From NCBI RefSeq assembly GCF_902499125.1, contig NZ_CABVPX010000017.1, positions 108,989 through 172,988 on the forward strand: a stretch of 64,000 nucleotides of DNA, written 5' to 3'. This stretch comes from Burkholderia arboris. Its GTDB lineage: Bacteria; Pseudomonadota; Gammaproteobacteria; Burkholderiales; Burkholderiaceae. The notes under the pieces are model-generated. The model did not search any database. It was not told the DNA's origin and worked only from the letters and a program-made list of their open reading frames with translations. The position numbers were made by a program, and so were the translations under genes. Below are positions 24,623 through 33,233 of the stretch, piece after piece. Within the stretch, counting starts at the first letter, position 1. Each line of letters starts with the position of its first letter.

Positions 24623-25741
24623 TCACACCAGCACGAGGTTGTCGCGATGAATCAGTTCGGGCTCCAGCATGTAGCCGAGCACGGTCTCGATCTCGCCACT
24701 CGGCTTGCGGTGAATCAGCTTCGTTTCCGCGCTGCTGTAGTTCGTGAGCCCGCGCGCCACTTCGCGCCCGTCAGGCCCGACGCACGCGATCACCTCGCCG
24801 CGCGCGAACGCGCCCTGCACGTCGATCACGCCGATCGGCAGCAGGCTCTTGCCGCCATCCGTCAGCTTTTCGACCGCGCCGGCGTCGATCACGACATGGC
24901 CGCGCACCTGCAGATGATCGGCCATCCATTGTTTGCGCGCCGCCATCCGCGCAGTGCGCGCGATCAGCTGCGTGCCGATCGCCTCGCCAGCCGCCAGGCG
25001 CACGAGCACGTCGGATTCGCGGCCGCTCGCGATCACGGTATTCGCGCCGCTATGTGCCGCACGCTTCGCCGCGAGGATCTTCGTCAGCATCCCGCCGCGG
25101 CCGAGGCTCGAACCGGCACCGCCGGCCATCGCCTCGAGTTCGGGCGCGCCCGCATTGGCCTCGGCGACGAGCGTCGCGTTCGGATCCTTGCGCGGATCGG
25201 CCGTGAACAGCCCCGACTGGTCGGTCAGGATGATCAGCGCATCGCCTTCGATCAGGTTCGCGACGAGCGCGCCGAGCGTGTCGTTGTCGCCGAACTTGAT
25301 TTCGTCGGTGACGACGGTGTCGTTCTCGTTGATGATCGGCACGACGCCGAGCCGCAGCAGCGTGAGCAGCGTCGACCGCGCATTCAGGTAGCGCTCGCGA
25401 TCGGCCAGGTCGGCATGCGTGAGCAGGATCTGCGCGGTGCGGATGTCATGCTCGGTGAAGCGGCTCTCGTAGACTTGCGCGAGCCCCATCTGGCCGACCG
25501 CCGCAGCGGCCTGCAACTCGTCGATTTCCCGCGGCCGCTTGCTCCAGCCGAGCCGCTGCATCCCCTCGGCAATCGCGCCCGAACTGACGAGCACGACTTC
25601 CTTGCCCTGCGCACGCAACGCGGCGATCTGGGCTGCCCAGCGGCCGATTGCAGCATGATCGAGCCCCTTGCCGTCGTTGGTCACGAGGCTGGAACCCACC
25701 TTCACCACCAATCGCTTCGAATCCGCGATGATCGAACGCAT
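24623..25741 (-). CDS. proB: glutamate 5-kinase
   Basis: 372 residues. First step of proline synthesis: ATP-dependent phosphorylation of glutamate, normally feedback-inhibited by proline. The amino-acid kinase domain (1-~255) starts RLVVKVGSSLVTN and contains VSSGAIAEGMQRLG, NENDTV and GDNDTLGALVANLI. The C-terminal PUA domain (about 280-360) carries DAGAVEKLTDGGKSLLP. The ATG at 25741 (MRSIIADSKRLVVKVGSS) precedes the kinase strand. It is 90 bases downstream of obg on the same strand, a frequent arrangement. Confidence 0.96.
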   Translation of the reverse strand: MRSIIADSKRLVVKVGSSLVTNDGKGLDHAAIGRWAAQIAALRAQGKEVVLVSSGAIAEGMQRLGWSKRPREIDELQAAAAVGQMGLAQVYESRFTEHDIRTAQILLTHADLADRERYLNARSTLLTLLRLGVVPIINENDTVVTDEIKFGDNDTLGALVANLIEGDALIILTDQSGLFTADPRKDPNATLVAEANAGAPELEAMAGGAGSSLGRGGMLTKILAAKRAAHSGANTVIASGRESDVLVRLAAGEAIGTQLIARTARMAARKQWMADHLQVRGHVVIDAGAVEKLTDGGKSLLPIGVIDVQGAFARGEVIACVGPDGREVARGLTNYSSAETKLIHRKPSGEIETVLGYMLEPELIHRDNLVLV

Positions 25742-25831
25742 CCTGCACTGTCTCCTGTATCTGATGCCTGCCCGGCCGGGCGCGATTGAACGTCGACGCC
25801 GGGCGGCACGCCCGGCGCATGACGGCACCGC

Positions 25832-26944
25832 TCAGGCGTCGTCGCCCGGCACCGCATCGCCCTTCGCCGGCGGCGCATCGCGGAATCGCACGTCGGCCGC
25901 GAGATCTTCCGCCTCCGCCGCACGGTGCGCGTCCGAATGTTCGGACAGGTAATCGTAGATCGCGTAGCACAGCGCTTCGCAGCCCTGGCCCGTCAACGCC
26001 GAAATCTCGAACACGGGGCCGTTCCAGCCGAAACGGTCGAGGAAATCGGCAACGCGTGCCTCGCGCTCGTCTTCCGGCACCATGTCGAGCTTGTTGAGCA
26101 CGAGCCAGCGCGGCTTCTCGTACAGCGCTTCGTCGTACTTGCGCAGCTCACCGACGATCGCGGTTGCTTCCGCGACCGGATCGACGGTTTCGTCGAACGG
26201 CGCGAGATCGACCAGATGCAGCAGCACGCCGGTGCGCTGCAGGTGGCGCAGGAACTGATGCCCGAGGCCCGCGCCTTCGGCCGCGCCCTCGATCAGCCCC
26301 GGAATGTCGGCGATCACGAAGCTCTTGCTCGGGCCCACGCGCACCACGCCGAGGTTCGGCGCGAGCGTGGTGAACGGGTAGTCGGCGATCTTCGGCCGCG
26401 CATTCGACACCGACGAGATGAACGTCGACTTGCCTGCGTTCGGCATGCCGAGCAGGCCAACGTCGGCGAGCACCTTCAGCTCGAGCTTCAGCATGCGCCG
26501 CTCGCCCGGCTTGCCGTCCGTCTTCTGGCGCGGCGCACGGTTCGTGCTCGACTTGAAATGCAGGTTGCCGAGGCCGCCGGAGCCGCCCTGCGCGAGCATC
26601 ACCTGCTGGTCGTGCTCGGTCAGGTCGGCGATCAGCTCGCCGGTATCCATGTCGTTGATGATCGTGCCGACCGGCATGCGCAGCGTGACGTCGTCGCCGC
26701 CCTTGCCGTAGCAATCCGAGCCGCGGCCGTTCTCGCCGTTGCGCGCCAGATGCTTCTTCGCGTATCGGTAGTCGATCAGCGTGTTGATGTTGCGGTCGGC
26801 GATCGCGTAGACGCTGCCGCCCCGGCCGCCGTCGCCGCCGTCCGGCCCGCCGAACGGGACGAACTTCTCGCGGCGCATCGACGCGCTGCCATCACCCCCG
26901 TCTCCGGCGATGACTTCGATTCGTGCTTCGTCAATGAACTTCAT
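25832..26944 (-). CDS. obg: Obg-family GTPase (ObgE/CgtA)
   Basis: 370 residues. Essential ribosome-associated GTPase acting in late 50S assembly and stress signalling. The glycine-rich Obg fold occupies 1-~158 (MKFIDEARIEVIAGDGGDG, GGDGGRGGSVY). The G domain follows with G1 GMPNAGKST (161-169), DIPGLIEGAAEG (G3) and NKLDMV (G4). The short C-terminal tail after about 335 is acidic. It lies downstream of rplU-rpmA, the same order as in most proteobacteria. Confidence 0.97.
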   Translation of the reverse strand: MKFIDEARIEVIAGDGGDGSASMRREKFVPFGGPDGGDGGRGGSVYAIADRNINTLIDYRYAKKHLARNGENGRGSDCYGKGGDDVTLRMPVGTIINDMDTGELIADLTEHDQQVMLAQGGSGGLGNLHFKSSTNRAPRQKTDGKPGERRMLKLELKVLADVGLLGMPNAGKSTFISSVSNARPKIADYPFTTLAPNLGVVRVGPSKSFVIADIPGLIEGAAEGAGLGHQFLRHLQRTGVLLHLVDLAPFDETVDPVAEATAIVGELRKYDEALYEKPRWLVLNKLDMVPEDEREARVADFLDRFGWNGPVFEISALTGQGCEALCYAIYDYLSEHSDAHRAAEAEDLAADVRFRDAPPAKGDAVPGDDA

Positions 26945-27071
26945 TCGTCACTCCGCCCAGTATTTCCGCTATTGTGCCGCGCGCCGGCACGCTTGAACAA
27001 TCTGCCATTCGGCCGATCGTACGCCGGTTGCGCGAGGGTCGCCGGCACGCACCTGCGCCCGGCGACCAAAT

Positions 27072-27102
27072 AAAAAAAGGCCCCGCGAAGACTGCGGGGC
27101 CT
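27072..27102 (-). terminator. rho-independent terminator of rplU-rpmA
   Basis: On the minus strand AGGCCCCGC and GCGGGGCCT (plus 27094-27102 and 27078-27086) form a 9-bp stem with a 7-base loop followed by T residues (plus 27072-27078). obg therefore probably has its own promoter or depends on read-through. Confidence 0.92.
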
Positions 27103-27131
27103 TTCGGCTACGAAGCCCGTGGGTGCCTGAC

Positions 27132-27395
27132 TTAGGCAGCCGCCGGGACGACGATGACCAGATGCTTCTTGTCCGCGCCCTTGGTCGCGAACTTGACGTG
27201 ACCGTCAACCAGCGCGAACAGGGTGTGATCCTTGCCCATGCCGACGTTCTCGCCTGCGTGCATGCGCGTACCGCGCTGACGCACGATGATGCCGCCGGCA
27301 TTGATTGCCTGGCCGCCGTACACTTTCACGCCGAGACGTTTCGACTCGGAGTCGCGGCCGTTCCGGGAAGAGCCGCCTGCCTTTTTGTGTGCCAT
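27132..27395 (-). CDS. rpmA: 50S ribosomal protein L27
   Basis: 87 residues, the standard length. It begins [20 protein letters not shown], the invariant L27 N-terminus that reaches the peptidyl-transferase centre, with no cleaved extension of the kind seen in Firmicutes. It is 24 bases downstream of rplU and followed by a strong terminator. Confidence 0.98.
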
Positions 27396-27419
27396 CTGAT
27401 TGCTCCTTTACCGAGGCGC

Positions 27420-27731
27420 TTACGCGTTGATCGCGTCGATGCGCAGCTCAGTGTAGTTCTGGCGGTGGCCGCCGTGCTTTTGGTAGTGCTTCCGGCGACG
27501 CATCTTGAAGATGGTGACCTTGGCATGACGACCGTGCGACACAACGGTGGCCTTGACGGAAGCCCCACTGACCAGCGGCGTACCGAACTTAATCGATTCG
27601 CCTTCGCCCACTGCGAGAACCTGGTCGAGCGTGATTTCAGCGTCAATGTCAGCCGGTATCTGTTCTACTTTGAGTTTTTCGCCAACGGCAACTTTGTACT
27701 GCTTGCCGCCGGTTTTTATGACCGCGTACAT
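27420..27731 (-). CDS. rplU: 50S ribosomal protein L21
   Basis: 103 residues, the standard length. MYAVIKTGGKQYKVAVGEKL and the C-terminal KMRRRKHYQKHGGHRQ are L21 signatures. Binds 23S rRNA domain I region near L20. First gene of rplU-rpmA; its promoter and leader are unusually clear (next entries). Confidence 0.98.
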   Translation of the reverse strand: MYAVIKTGGKQYKVAVGEKLKVEQIPADIDAEITLDQVLAVGEGESIKFGTPLVSGASVKATVVSHGRHAKVTIFKMRRRKHYQKHGGHRQNYTELRIDAINA

Positions 27732-27755
27732 TGAGAACCTCACTCTGGATCCAAA

Positions 27756-27780
27756 TTTTCCGCACACCACGCGCGGAAAA
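27756..27780 (-). promoter_or_regulatory. 5'-terminal stem-loop in the rplU leader
   Basis: On the minus strand TTTTCCGC (plus 27773-27780) pairs with GCGGAAAA (plus 27756-27763), 8 bp with a 9-base loop. The predicted transcript starts at about 27780, so the stem would sit at the very 5' end of a leader of about 50 bases. A role in transcript stability or autoregulation is inference. Confidence 0.55.
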
Positions 27781-27786
27781 CACGTG

Positions 27787-27815
27787 ATTATACATGGGGT
27801 TAGCACTGAAGTCAA
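27787..27815 (-). promoter_or_regulatory. sigma-70 promoter of rplU-rpmA
   Basis: On the minus strand TTGACT (plus 27810-27815), a 17-base spacer and a perfect TATAAT (plus 27787-27792). Confidence 0.85.
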
Positions 27816-27908
27816 AACCGATCGACGATTGCCGCGCGCGGGCCTCGGCCGAACGGCCAAAATCGCGCTGCGGCGCGTCTGACAGACCGGGATTTCGCGG
27901 ATTCGACT

Positions 27909-27914
27909 TATAAT
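27909..27914 (+). promoter_or_regulatory. -10 element ahead of ispB
   Basis: A perfect TATAAT 26 bases upstream of the ispB ATG. The nearest -35-like sequence (CTGACA, 27879-27884) is 24 bases away, too far for a normal spacer. Confidence 0.45.
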
Positions 27915-27940
27915 CCGCGGCATCACCCAATTCCATCATC

Positions 27941-28936
27941 ATGTCGTCGTCCACCGCCTCCCCCACCCTCAGCGCCGCCCACCTGCTCGCTCCGATCACC
28001 AGCGACATGGAGCAGGTGAATCGCGTTATCCGGCAAAGCCTCGCGTCCGACGTCCTGCTGATCAACCAGATCGCCGAGTACATCATCGGCGCGGGCGGCA
28101 AGCGGCTGCGTCCGGCGTTGCTGCTGCTCGTCGCCGGCGCGCTCGGTGAAACGTCGCACCAGCGGCACGTGCTGGCCGCCGTCGTCGAGTTCATCCACAC
28201 GGCCACGCTGCTGCATGACGACGTCGTCGACGAATCCGAGCTGCGCCGCGGCCGCCAGACCGCCAATGCGCTGTTCGGCAACGCGGCGAGCGTGCTGGTA
28301 GGCGATTACCTCTACTCGCGCTCGTTCGAGATGATGGTCGGCGTCGGCAAGATGCGCGTGATGGAGATCCTGTCCGAAGCAACGACGATCATTTCCGAAG
28401 GCGAGGTGCTGCAGCTCCTCAACATGCACGACGCGGACGTCGACGAAACGCGCTACATGCAGGTGATCCGCTACAAGACGGCCAAGCTGTTCGAGGCGTC
28501 GGCCCGCCTGGGCGCGGTACTCGCGGGCGCCGATGCGCCGACCGAGGCCGCCGCCGCCGAATACGGCCGCCGGATCGGCACCGCATTCCAGATCATGGAC
28601 GACTGGCTCGACTATGCGGGCACCGTCGAGGCCATGGGCAAGAACGCCGGCGACGACCTGCGCGAAGGCAAGCCGACGCTGCCGCTCATCTATCTGATCG
28701 AACGCGGCACGCCCGAACAGGCGGCGCTCGCCCGCGAGGCGATCGAACAGGGCGGCACCGATCGCTTCGACACGATCTTCGAAGCGATCACGCGCTCGGG
28801 CGCGCTCGATCACACGCTCGAATGCGCACGCCAGGAAGCGCAGGCCGCTGCGGCTGCAATCGCGGCATTCCCCGATTCGATCTACAAGGAGAGCCTGCTC
28901 GCGCTGTGCTCGTATTCGACGTCGCGGCAGTCGTAA
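27941..28936 (+). CDS. ispB: octaprenyl/polyprenyl diphosphate synthase
   Basis: 331 residues. Builds the long all-trans isoprenoid side chain of ubiquinone from farnesyl and isopentenyl diphosphates. First aspartate-rich motif DDVVD at 93-97 in HDDVVDESELRRG, second DDWLD at 220-224 in QIMDDWLDYAG. GGKRLRPALLLL is the conserved N-terminal helix. Chain length (C40) is inferred from family, not from sequence. Divergent from rplU, as in E. coli. The window also contains coq7, another ubiquinone gene. Confidence 0.94.
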   Translation: MSSSTASPTLSAAHLLAPITSDMEQVNRVIRQSLASDVLLINQIAEYIIGAGGKRLRPALLLLVAGALGETSHQRHVLAAVVEFIHTATLLHDDVVDESELRRGRQTANALFGNAASVLVGDYLYSRSFEMMVGVGKMRVMEILSEATTIISEGEVLQLLNMHDADVDETRYMQVIRYKTAKLFEASARLGAVLAGADAPTEAAAAEYGRRIGTAFQIMDDWLDYAGTVEAMGKNAGDDLREGKPTLPLIYLIERGTPEQAALAREAIEQGGTDRFDTIFEAITRSGALDHTLECARQEAQAAAAAIAAFPDSIYKESLLALCSYSTSRQS

Positions 28937-29116
28937 GTGCATGTCGTGTGTCGCCGCCAAGACTGCGACGACGCACGTTCGACACGGGAAAATCACCTGT
29001 CTCGAAAATTTTCTTCTCCAAGGTCTTCCCTTTCTGAAGAAACGTCGTTATAGTTATGTTCTTGCTCGACGACGCAGCGGTCTTGAAGAAGACTGCGAAA
29101 TCGGAAGAGTCCAAAT

Positions 29117-29193
29117 CGGGGTGTAGCTTAGCCTGGTAGAGCGCTACGTTCGGGACGTAGAGGCCGGAGGTTCGAATCCTCTCACCCCGACCA
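29117..29193 (+). tRNA. tRNA-Pro (anticodon CGG)
   Basis: 77 bases with encoded CCA. Acceptor CGGGGTG pairs with CACCCCG, discriminator A. The anticodon arm CTACG-TTCGGGA-CGTAG has CGG at positions 34-36, which reads codon CCG. T loop GGTTCGAATCC is canonical. It stands alone between ispB and a CorC-type gene, followed by a terminator. Confidence 0.97.
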
Positions 29194-29200
29194 GATTTGT

Positions 29201-29235
29201 AAAAAACCGTGCACCATGTGCACGGTTTTTTTTTT
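29201..29235 (+). terminator. terminator of tRNA-Pro
   Basis: AAAAAACCGTGCAC (29201-29214) pairs with GTGCACGGTTTTTT (29218-29231), 3-base loop, with further T residues to 29235. Confidence 0.93.
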
Positions 29236-29336
29236 GCCCGGCCGCCGCAGGCCCCGCGTGTCGCGCACGACACATCGCGGTCGCCGGCCTCTGCTATATT
29301 CCCTCCATTCCTGTCCTTCACTGCCCATTCCGACGC

Positions 29337-30629
29337 GTGGACCAAATTCCCTTATGGGCGCAAATCGGCGCCGTCTTCCTGCTTCTCCTCTGTTCCAGCT
29401 TCTTTTCGATTTCCGAGACCGCGATGATGGCGCTCAACCGCCATCGGCTGAAGCATCTCGCCGGCCAGGGCGCGCTCGGCGCGAAAACCACGCAAGGCCT
29501 GCTCACGCGCACTGACCTGCTGCTCAGCGTGATCCTGATCGGCAACAACCTGTTCAACACGATCATCCCGGTCCTGACGACGTCGCTGGCGCTCCATACG
29601 TTCGGCCGCAACAACCTCGCGCTGTCGATCGCGACCGGCATCGTCGCGTTCCTGATCATCGTGTTCGCGGAAATCGCGCCGAAGATCGTCGGCGCGACCT
29701 TCCCCGAACGCATCGCGTTGCCCGCGAGCCTCGTGATCGCACCGCTGATGCGCGTGTTCAAGCCGGTCGTCTGGTTCGTCAACGCGCTCGCGAACGGCGT
29801 GTTGTGGGTGCTGCGCATCAACACGAAGAAGGGCCGCGACCAGCGGATGTCCGCCGACGAGCTGCGGGCCATCGTGCTGGAATCGAGCAGCTTCATGCCG
29901 ACCAAGCACCGCAGCATCCTGCTCAACCTGTTCGACCTTGAGAACATCACGGTCGACGACGTGATGGTGCCGCGCCGCCAGATCGAGTCGCTCAACTTCT
30001 ACGCGCCGCTCGACGACGTCCTGCACCAGCTCGAAACCTGCTATCACAACCGGCTCGTCGTCTACGAAGGCGACATCGACAAGGTGCTCGGCGTGCTGCA
30101 CGTGCGCAAGACGCTCACCGCGCTGCACAACCAGGAGTTCGACCGCGAGACGCTGCGTACGCTGCTCGCCGAGCCGTACTACGTGCCGTCGGGCACGCCG
30201 GTGGTCCAGCAGCTCCAGTTTTTCCAGGAAACGCGGCAGCGCACCGCGCTCGTCGTCAACGAGTACGGCGAGCTCGAAGGGCTCGTTACGCCGGAAGACA
30301 TCATCGAGGAACTGATCGGCGAATTCACGACGTCGATGCCGCGCAGCGAACGTGCGGGCGGCTGGGACGAGAACGGCGAATGTATCGTCTCGGCCAGCAT
30401 GCCGCTGCGTGAGCTGAACCGCTGGCTGCATCTGAAGCTGCCGACGGACGGGCCGAAAACGCTGAACGGACTCGTGCTCGAAATCCTCGAGGAAATTCCG
30501 GAAGACGACGTGTGCCTGAAGATCGGCGACGTGACGCTCGAAGTGATGCGCAGCGACGATCAGGCCGTGCGCACCGTCAAGCTCTTCAAGCCGCGCGGCA
30601 CGCGCACCGCACGCACCACGACGCGCTAG
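29337..30629 (+). CDS. HlyC/CorC-family (CNNM/DUF21-CBS) membrane protein
   Basis: 430 residues. An N-terminal DUF21 membrane domain (about 1-190, four hydrophobic segments) starts QIGAVFLLLLCSSFFSISETAMMALN, with SETA and LLTRTDLLLSVILIGNN as family signatures. A CBS pair (about 205-335; DVMVPRRQIESL) and a C-terminal CorC/HlyC transporter-associated domain (about 350-425) follow. Homologues affect Mg2+/Co2+ efflux and resistance; the hemolysin name is historical. GTG 29337 is taken as start because it just precedes the first membrane helix. The YpjD-like gene, its usual neighbour in enterobacteria, is elsewhere in this window. Confidence 0.9.
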   Translation: MDQIPLWAQIGAVFLLLLCSSFFSISETAMMALNRHRLKHLAGQGALGAKTTQGLLTRTDLLLSVILIGNNLFNTIIPVLTTSLALHTFGRNNLALSIATGIVAFLIIVFAEIAPKIVGATFPERIALPASLVIAPLMRVFKPVVWFVNALANGVLWVLRINTKKGRDQRMSADELRAIVLESSSFMPTKHRSILLNLFDLENITVDDVMVPRRQIESLNFYAPLDDVLHQLETCYHNRLVVYEGDIDKVLGVLHVRKTLTALHNQEFDRETLRTLLAEPYYVPSGTPVVQQLQFFQETRQRTALVVNEYGELEGLVTPEDIIEELIGEFTTSMPRSERAGGWDENGECIVSASMPLRELNRWLHLKLPTDGPKTLNGLVLEILEEIPEDDVCLKIGDVTLEVMRSDDQAVRTVKLFKPRGTRTARTTTR

Positions 30630-30711
30630 CCGAACGGCCGACTGCCGGCGCCGCCCGCGACGCGTGATCATCTGCCGGTCACGTCAACAGGCGGCCCGCG
30701 TGCCGGCTCAC

Positions 30712-31989
30712 ATGCATTTCCCTCCCTCCGGGGCGCCGCTGCGCACGCAGTCGTCACCCACCCGCTCCGACGCGCCGCCTGCCGCCGCGCCCCACGCACT
30801 CGATGCGGCTCAACTCGACGACGCACCGGCCGTGCGGCTGTTGACGGACACGCTGCACGCGGCGCGCGTGCGTGACGCGTCCGACATCCACGTCGAGCCG
30901 TTCGAAGCCGGCTGGCGCATCCGCCTGCGCATCGACGGCGTGCTGCACGAACACGCGCGGCCGCCGCTGCACCTGCGCGACGCGCTCGTCACGCGAATCA
31001 AGGTGCTCGCGCGCATGGACATCGCCGAGCGGCGGCTCCCGCAGGACGGCAGGCTGCGCATCGCGATCGACGGCGGCACGCGCGGTGACTACCGCGTCAG
31101 TTCGCTGCCCACGCTGTTCGGCGAAAAGCTCGTGCTGCGACACCTCGAAACGCTGCCGCCCGATCTCACGCTCGCCCGCCTCGGCTTCGACGCGCAGCAG
31201 GCGGCCGCGATGGAGGCCGCGATCCGCGCACCGCACGGCCTCGTGCTCGTCACGGGCCCGACCGGAAGCGGCAAGACGCTGTCGCTCTACTGCGCGCTGC
31301 AGATGCTCGATCGCGACGCGCACAACGTCTGCACGGTCGAGGATCCCGCCGAGATCCAGCTCGACGGGATCAACCAGGTCGGGGTCGCCGACAAGGCCGG
31401 GCTCACGTTCGCGACGGCGCTGCGTGCGCTGTTGCGGCAGGATCCGGACATCATCATGGTCGGCGAGATTCGCGATGCGGAGACAGCCGACGTCGCGATC
31501 AAGGCCGCTCAGACCGGCCATCTCGTACTGTCGACGCTGCATACGAACGACGCGCCGGCCGCCGTCGCGCGACTGCTCGACATCGGCGTCGCACCGTACA
31601 ACCTCGCGGCCGCATTGCACCTCGTCACCGCGCAGCGTCTCGTCCGGCGCCTGTGCGTCACCTGCCGCGCGCACTCGGATGCACCGGCGCGCACGCTGCG
31701 GGAAGCCGGCTGCGACCCGGCGGCCCTGGCAGCCGGGTGGCGGCCGTTCGTCGCGCGCGGCTGTTCCGCCTGTCACGGGATCGGCTATCGCGGCCGCATC
31801 GGGCTGCATCAGACGATGCCGGTATCGCGCGCGCTGGCGGAGCGCATCGTCGCGCGGGCAAGCGTCGGCGAGCTCGCGCGATGCGTGGCGGCCGAGGGCG
31901 TGCGCAACCTGCGCGACGCCGCATTCGCGCGCGTCCTGGACGGTACGACGAGCATCGCGGAAGCCATCTCCGCCACGCCCGCCGCGTGA
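30712..31989 (+). CDS. pilB: type IV pilus assembly / type II secretion ATPase (short PilB/GspE type)
   Basis: 425 residues from ATG 30712; a GTG at 30664 would add 16. Hexameric ATPase that drives pilin assembly. Walker A GPTGSGKT at 182-189, the aspartate-box region VEDPAEIQ, Walker B region GEIRDAETADVAIKAAQTGH from 251, STLHTNDAPAAV (histidine box) and a four-cysteine zinc site C315-x2-C318 / C351-x2-C354. The N-terminal MshEN-type module of full PilB (about 560 residues) is absent, so it resembles enterobacterial HofB in size. Its stop overlaps the pilC start as GTGA. Confidence 0.9.
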   Translation: MHFPPSGAPLRTQSSPTRSDAPPAAAPHALDAAQLDDAPAVRLLTDTLHAARVRDASDIHVEPFEAGWRIRLRIDGVLHEHARPPLHLRDALVTRIKVLARMDIAERRLPQDGRLRIAIDGGTRGDYRVSSLPTLFGEKLVLRHLETLPPDLTLARLGFDAQQAAAMEAAIRAPHGLVLVTGPTGSGKTLSLYCALQMLDRDAHNVCTVEDPAEIQLDGINQVGVADKAGLTFATALRALLRQDPDIIMVGEIRDAETADVAIKAAQTGHLVLSTLHTNDAPAAVARLLDIGVAPYNLAAALHLVTAQRLVRRLCVTCRAHSDAPARTLREAGCDPAALAAGWRPFVARGCSACHGIGYRGRIGLHQTMPVSRALAERIVARASVGELARCVAAEGVRNLRDAAFARVLDGTTSIAEAISATPAA

Positions 31990-33197
31990 ACATGCCCATG
32001 CCGCCGCGCGAAACCCGCTTCGCCTGGCGCGGCCGCCGTCGCGATGGCGCGCCGTGCCGCGGGACAGTCGTCGCGTTCGACGCCTCGGCCGCGCGCGCCG
32101 CGCTCGCGCGCGACGGCACCGCGGTGCTGTCGCTCGACGTCCGCGGGCCGGCCCGGCCGCCGGCAGCCGGCGCCCGGGACATCACACGCTTCACGCGCCA
32201 GCTCGCAAGCCTGCTGCAGGCCGGGCTGCCGCTCGCACCGTCACTCGAAATGCTCGCGCGCACCCGTACGCGCGACGGCGTGCCGCGCATTGCCGCCGGC
32301 CTCGCCCGCGAGATCGTCGGCGGCTGCCGCTTCGCGGACGCGCTCGCACGCTATCCGGCGCAGTTCGGCACGCTGTATCGCCAGTTGATCGAGGTCGGCG
32401 AGGCGTCAGGTTCACTCGGCATCGTGCTGACACGGGTCGCGGAGCACCGCGAGCGCGCCGACGCACAGTGGCGCAAGCTGCGCGCCGCCCTCGCGTATCC
32501 GGCTGCCGTCATCCTGTTCGCACTGGCGATCTCGGCGGCATTGATGGTGTGGGTCGTGCCGACGTTCCGGCAGATCTTCGACGGCTTCGGCGCCGCCCTG
32601 CCGGCGCCGACCCGCGTGCTGCTTGCCCTGTCCTCCGCGCTGTCGGCGTGGGGCGGCATGCTCGCGGGAGCGGCCGCCGCAACGGGGCTCGCCGTGCAAC
32701 ACGCGCTTCGACGGTCGGCACCGCTGCGCCATGCGGCCGCACGACACCTGCTGCATGCGCCGCTCGCGGGCAGCGCGATCGAGCAGTACGCGGCCGCACG
32801 CTGGTGCCGCTCGCTTGCGACACTGCTCGGCGCCGGCGTGCCGCTCGCCGATGCGTTCGCCACGCTCGAGCGCACGGCCGGTCATCCGGTGTTCGCGCAC
32901 GCCACCGCGCAGATCGCAGCACGCGTGCTGCGCGGCGTGCGTCTCGCCGATGCGATGCGCTCGGCCGGCTGCTTTCCGGATGACGTCGTCCAACCGATCG
33001 CCGTCGCCGAGGAAACCGGCACGCTCGACACGATGCTTGCCGACATCGCCGCCCTGTGTGAACGACAGCTCGACGCGCGGCTCGATACGCTCGCCGCGCT
33101 CGGCGAACCGCTGATCGTGATCGTCCTGGGCGCACTCGTCGGCGGCCTCGTGATCGCGATGTACCTGCCCATCCTTCAGCTCGGCAACGTGGTGTAG
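31986..33197 (+). CDS. pilC: type IV pilus inner-membrane platform protein
   Basis: 403 residues from GTG 31986, which overlaps the pilB stop (GTGA); ATG 31992 is an alternative. Two repeated type II secretion F domains are visible, about 65-187 (FTRQLASLLQAGLPL) and about 268-390 (RWCRSLATLLGAGVPLADAF), each followed by hydrophobic segments, the last ending LGALVGGLVIAMYLPILQL. The N-terminal RFAWRGRRRDG matches the PilC start. Works with PilB and PilD, whose genes flank it; no pilin gene is in the window. Confidence 0.93.
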   Translation: MNMPMPPRETRFAWRGRRRDGAPCRGTVVAFDASAARAALARDGTAVLSLDVRGPARPPAAGARDITRFTRQLASLLQAGLPLAPSLEMLARTRTRDGVPRIAAGLAREIVGGCRFADALARYPAQFGTLYRQLIEVGEASGSLGIVLTRVAEHRERADAQWRKLRAALAYPAAVILFALAISAALMVWVVPTFRQIFDGFGAALPAPTRVLLALSSALSAWGGMLAGAAAATGLAVQHALRRSAPLRHAAARHLLHAPLAGSAIEQYAAARWCRSLATLLGAGVPLADAFATLERTAGHPVFAHATAQIAARVLRGVRLADAMRSAGCFPDDVVQPIAVAEETGTLDTMLADIAALCERQLDARLDTLAALGEPLIVIVLGALVGGLVIAMYLPILQLGNVV

Positions 33198-33233
33198 CAT
33201 CGCAACCGATTCTGTCGCCTTTTAGTCCGAACC

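Noticed and set aside
29117..29193. tRNA-Pro as an attachment site for an integrated island
   Set aside because: There is no integrase, no repeat of the tRNA 3' end nearby and the following gene is a core CorC-type gene right behind the tRNA terminator.
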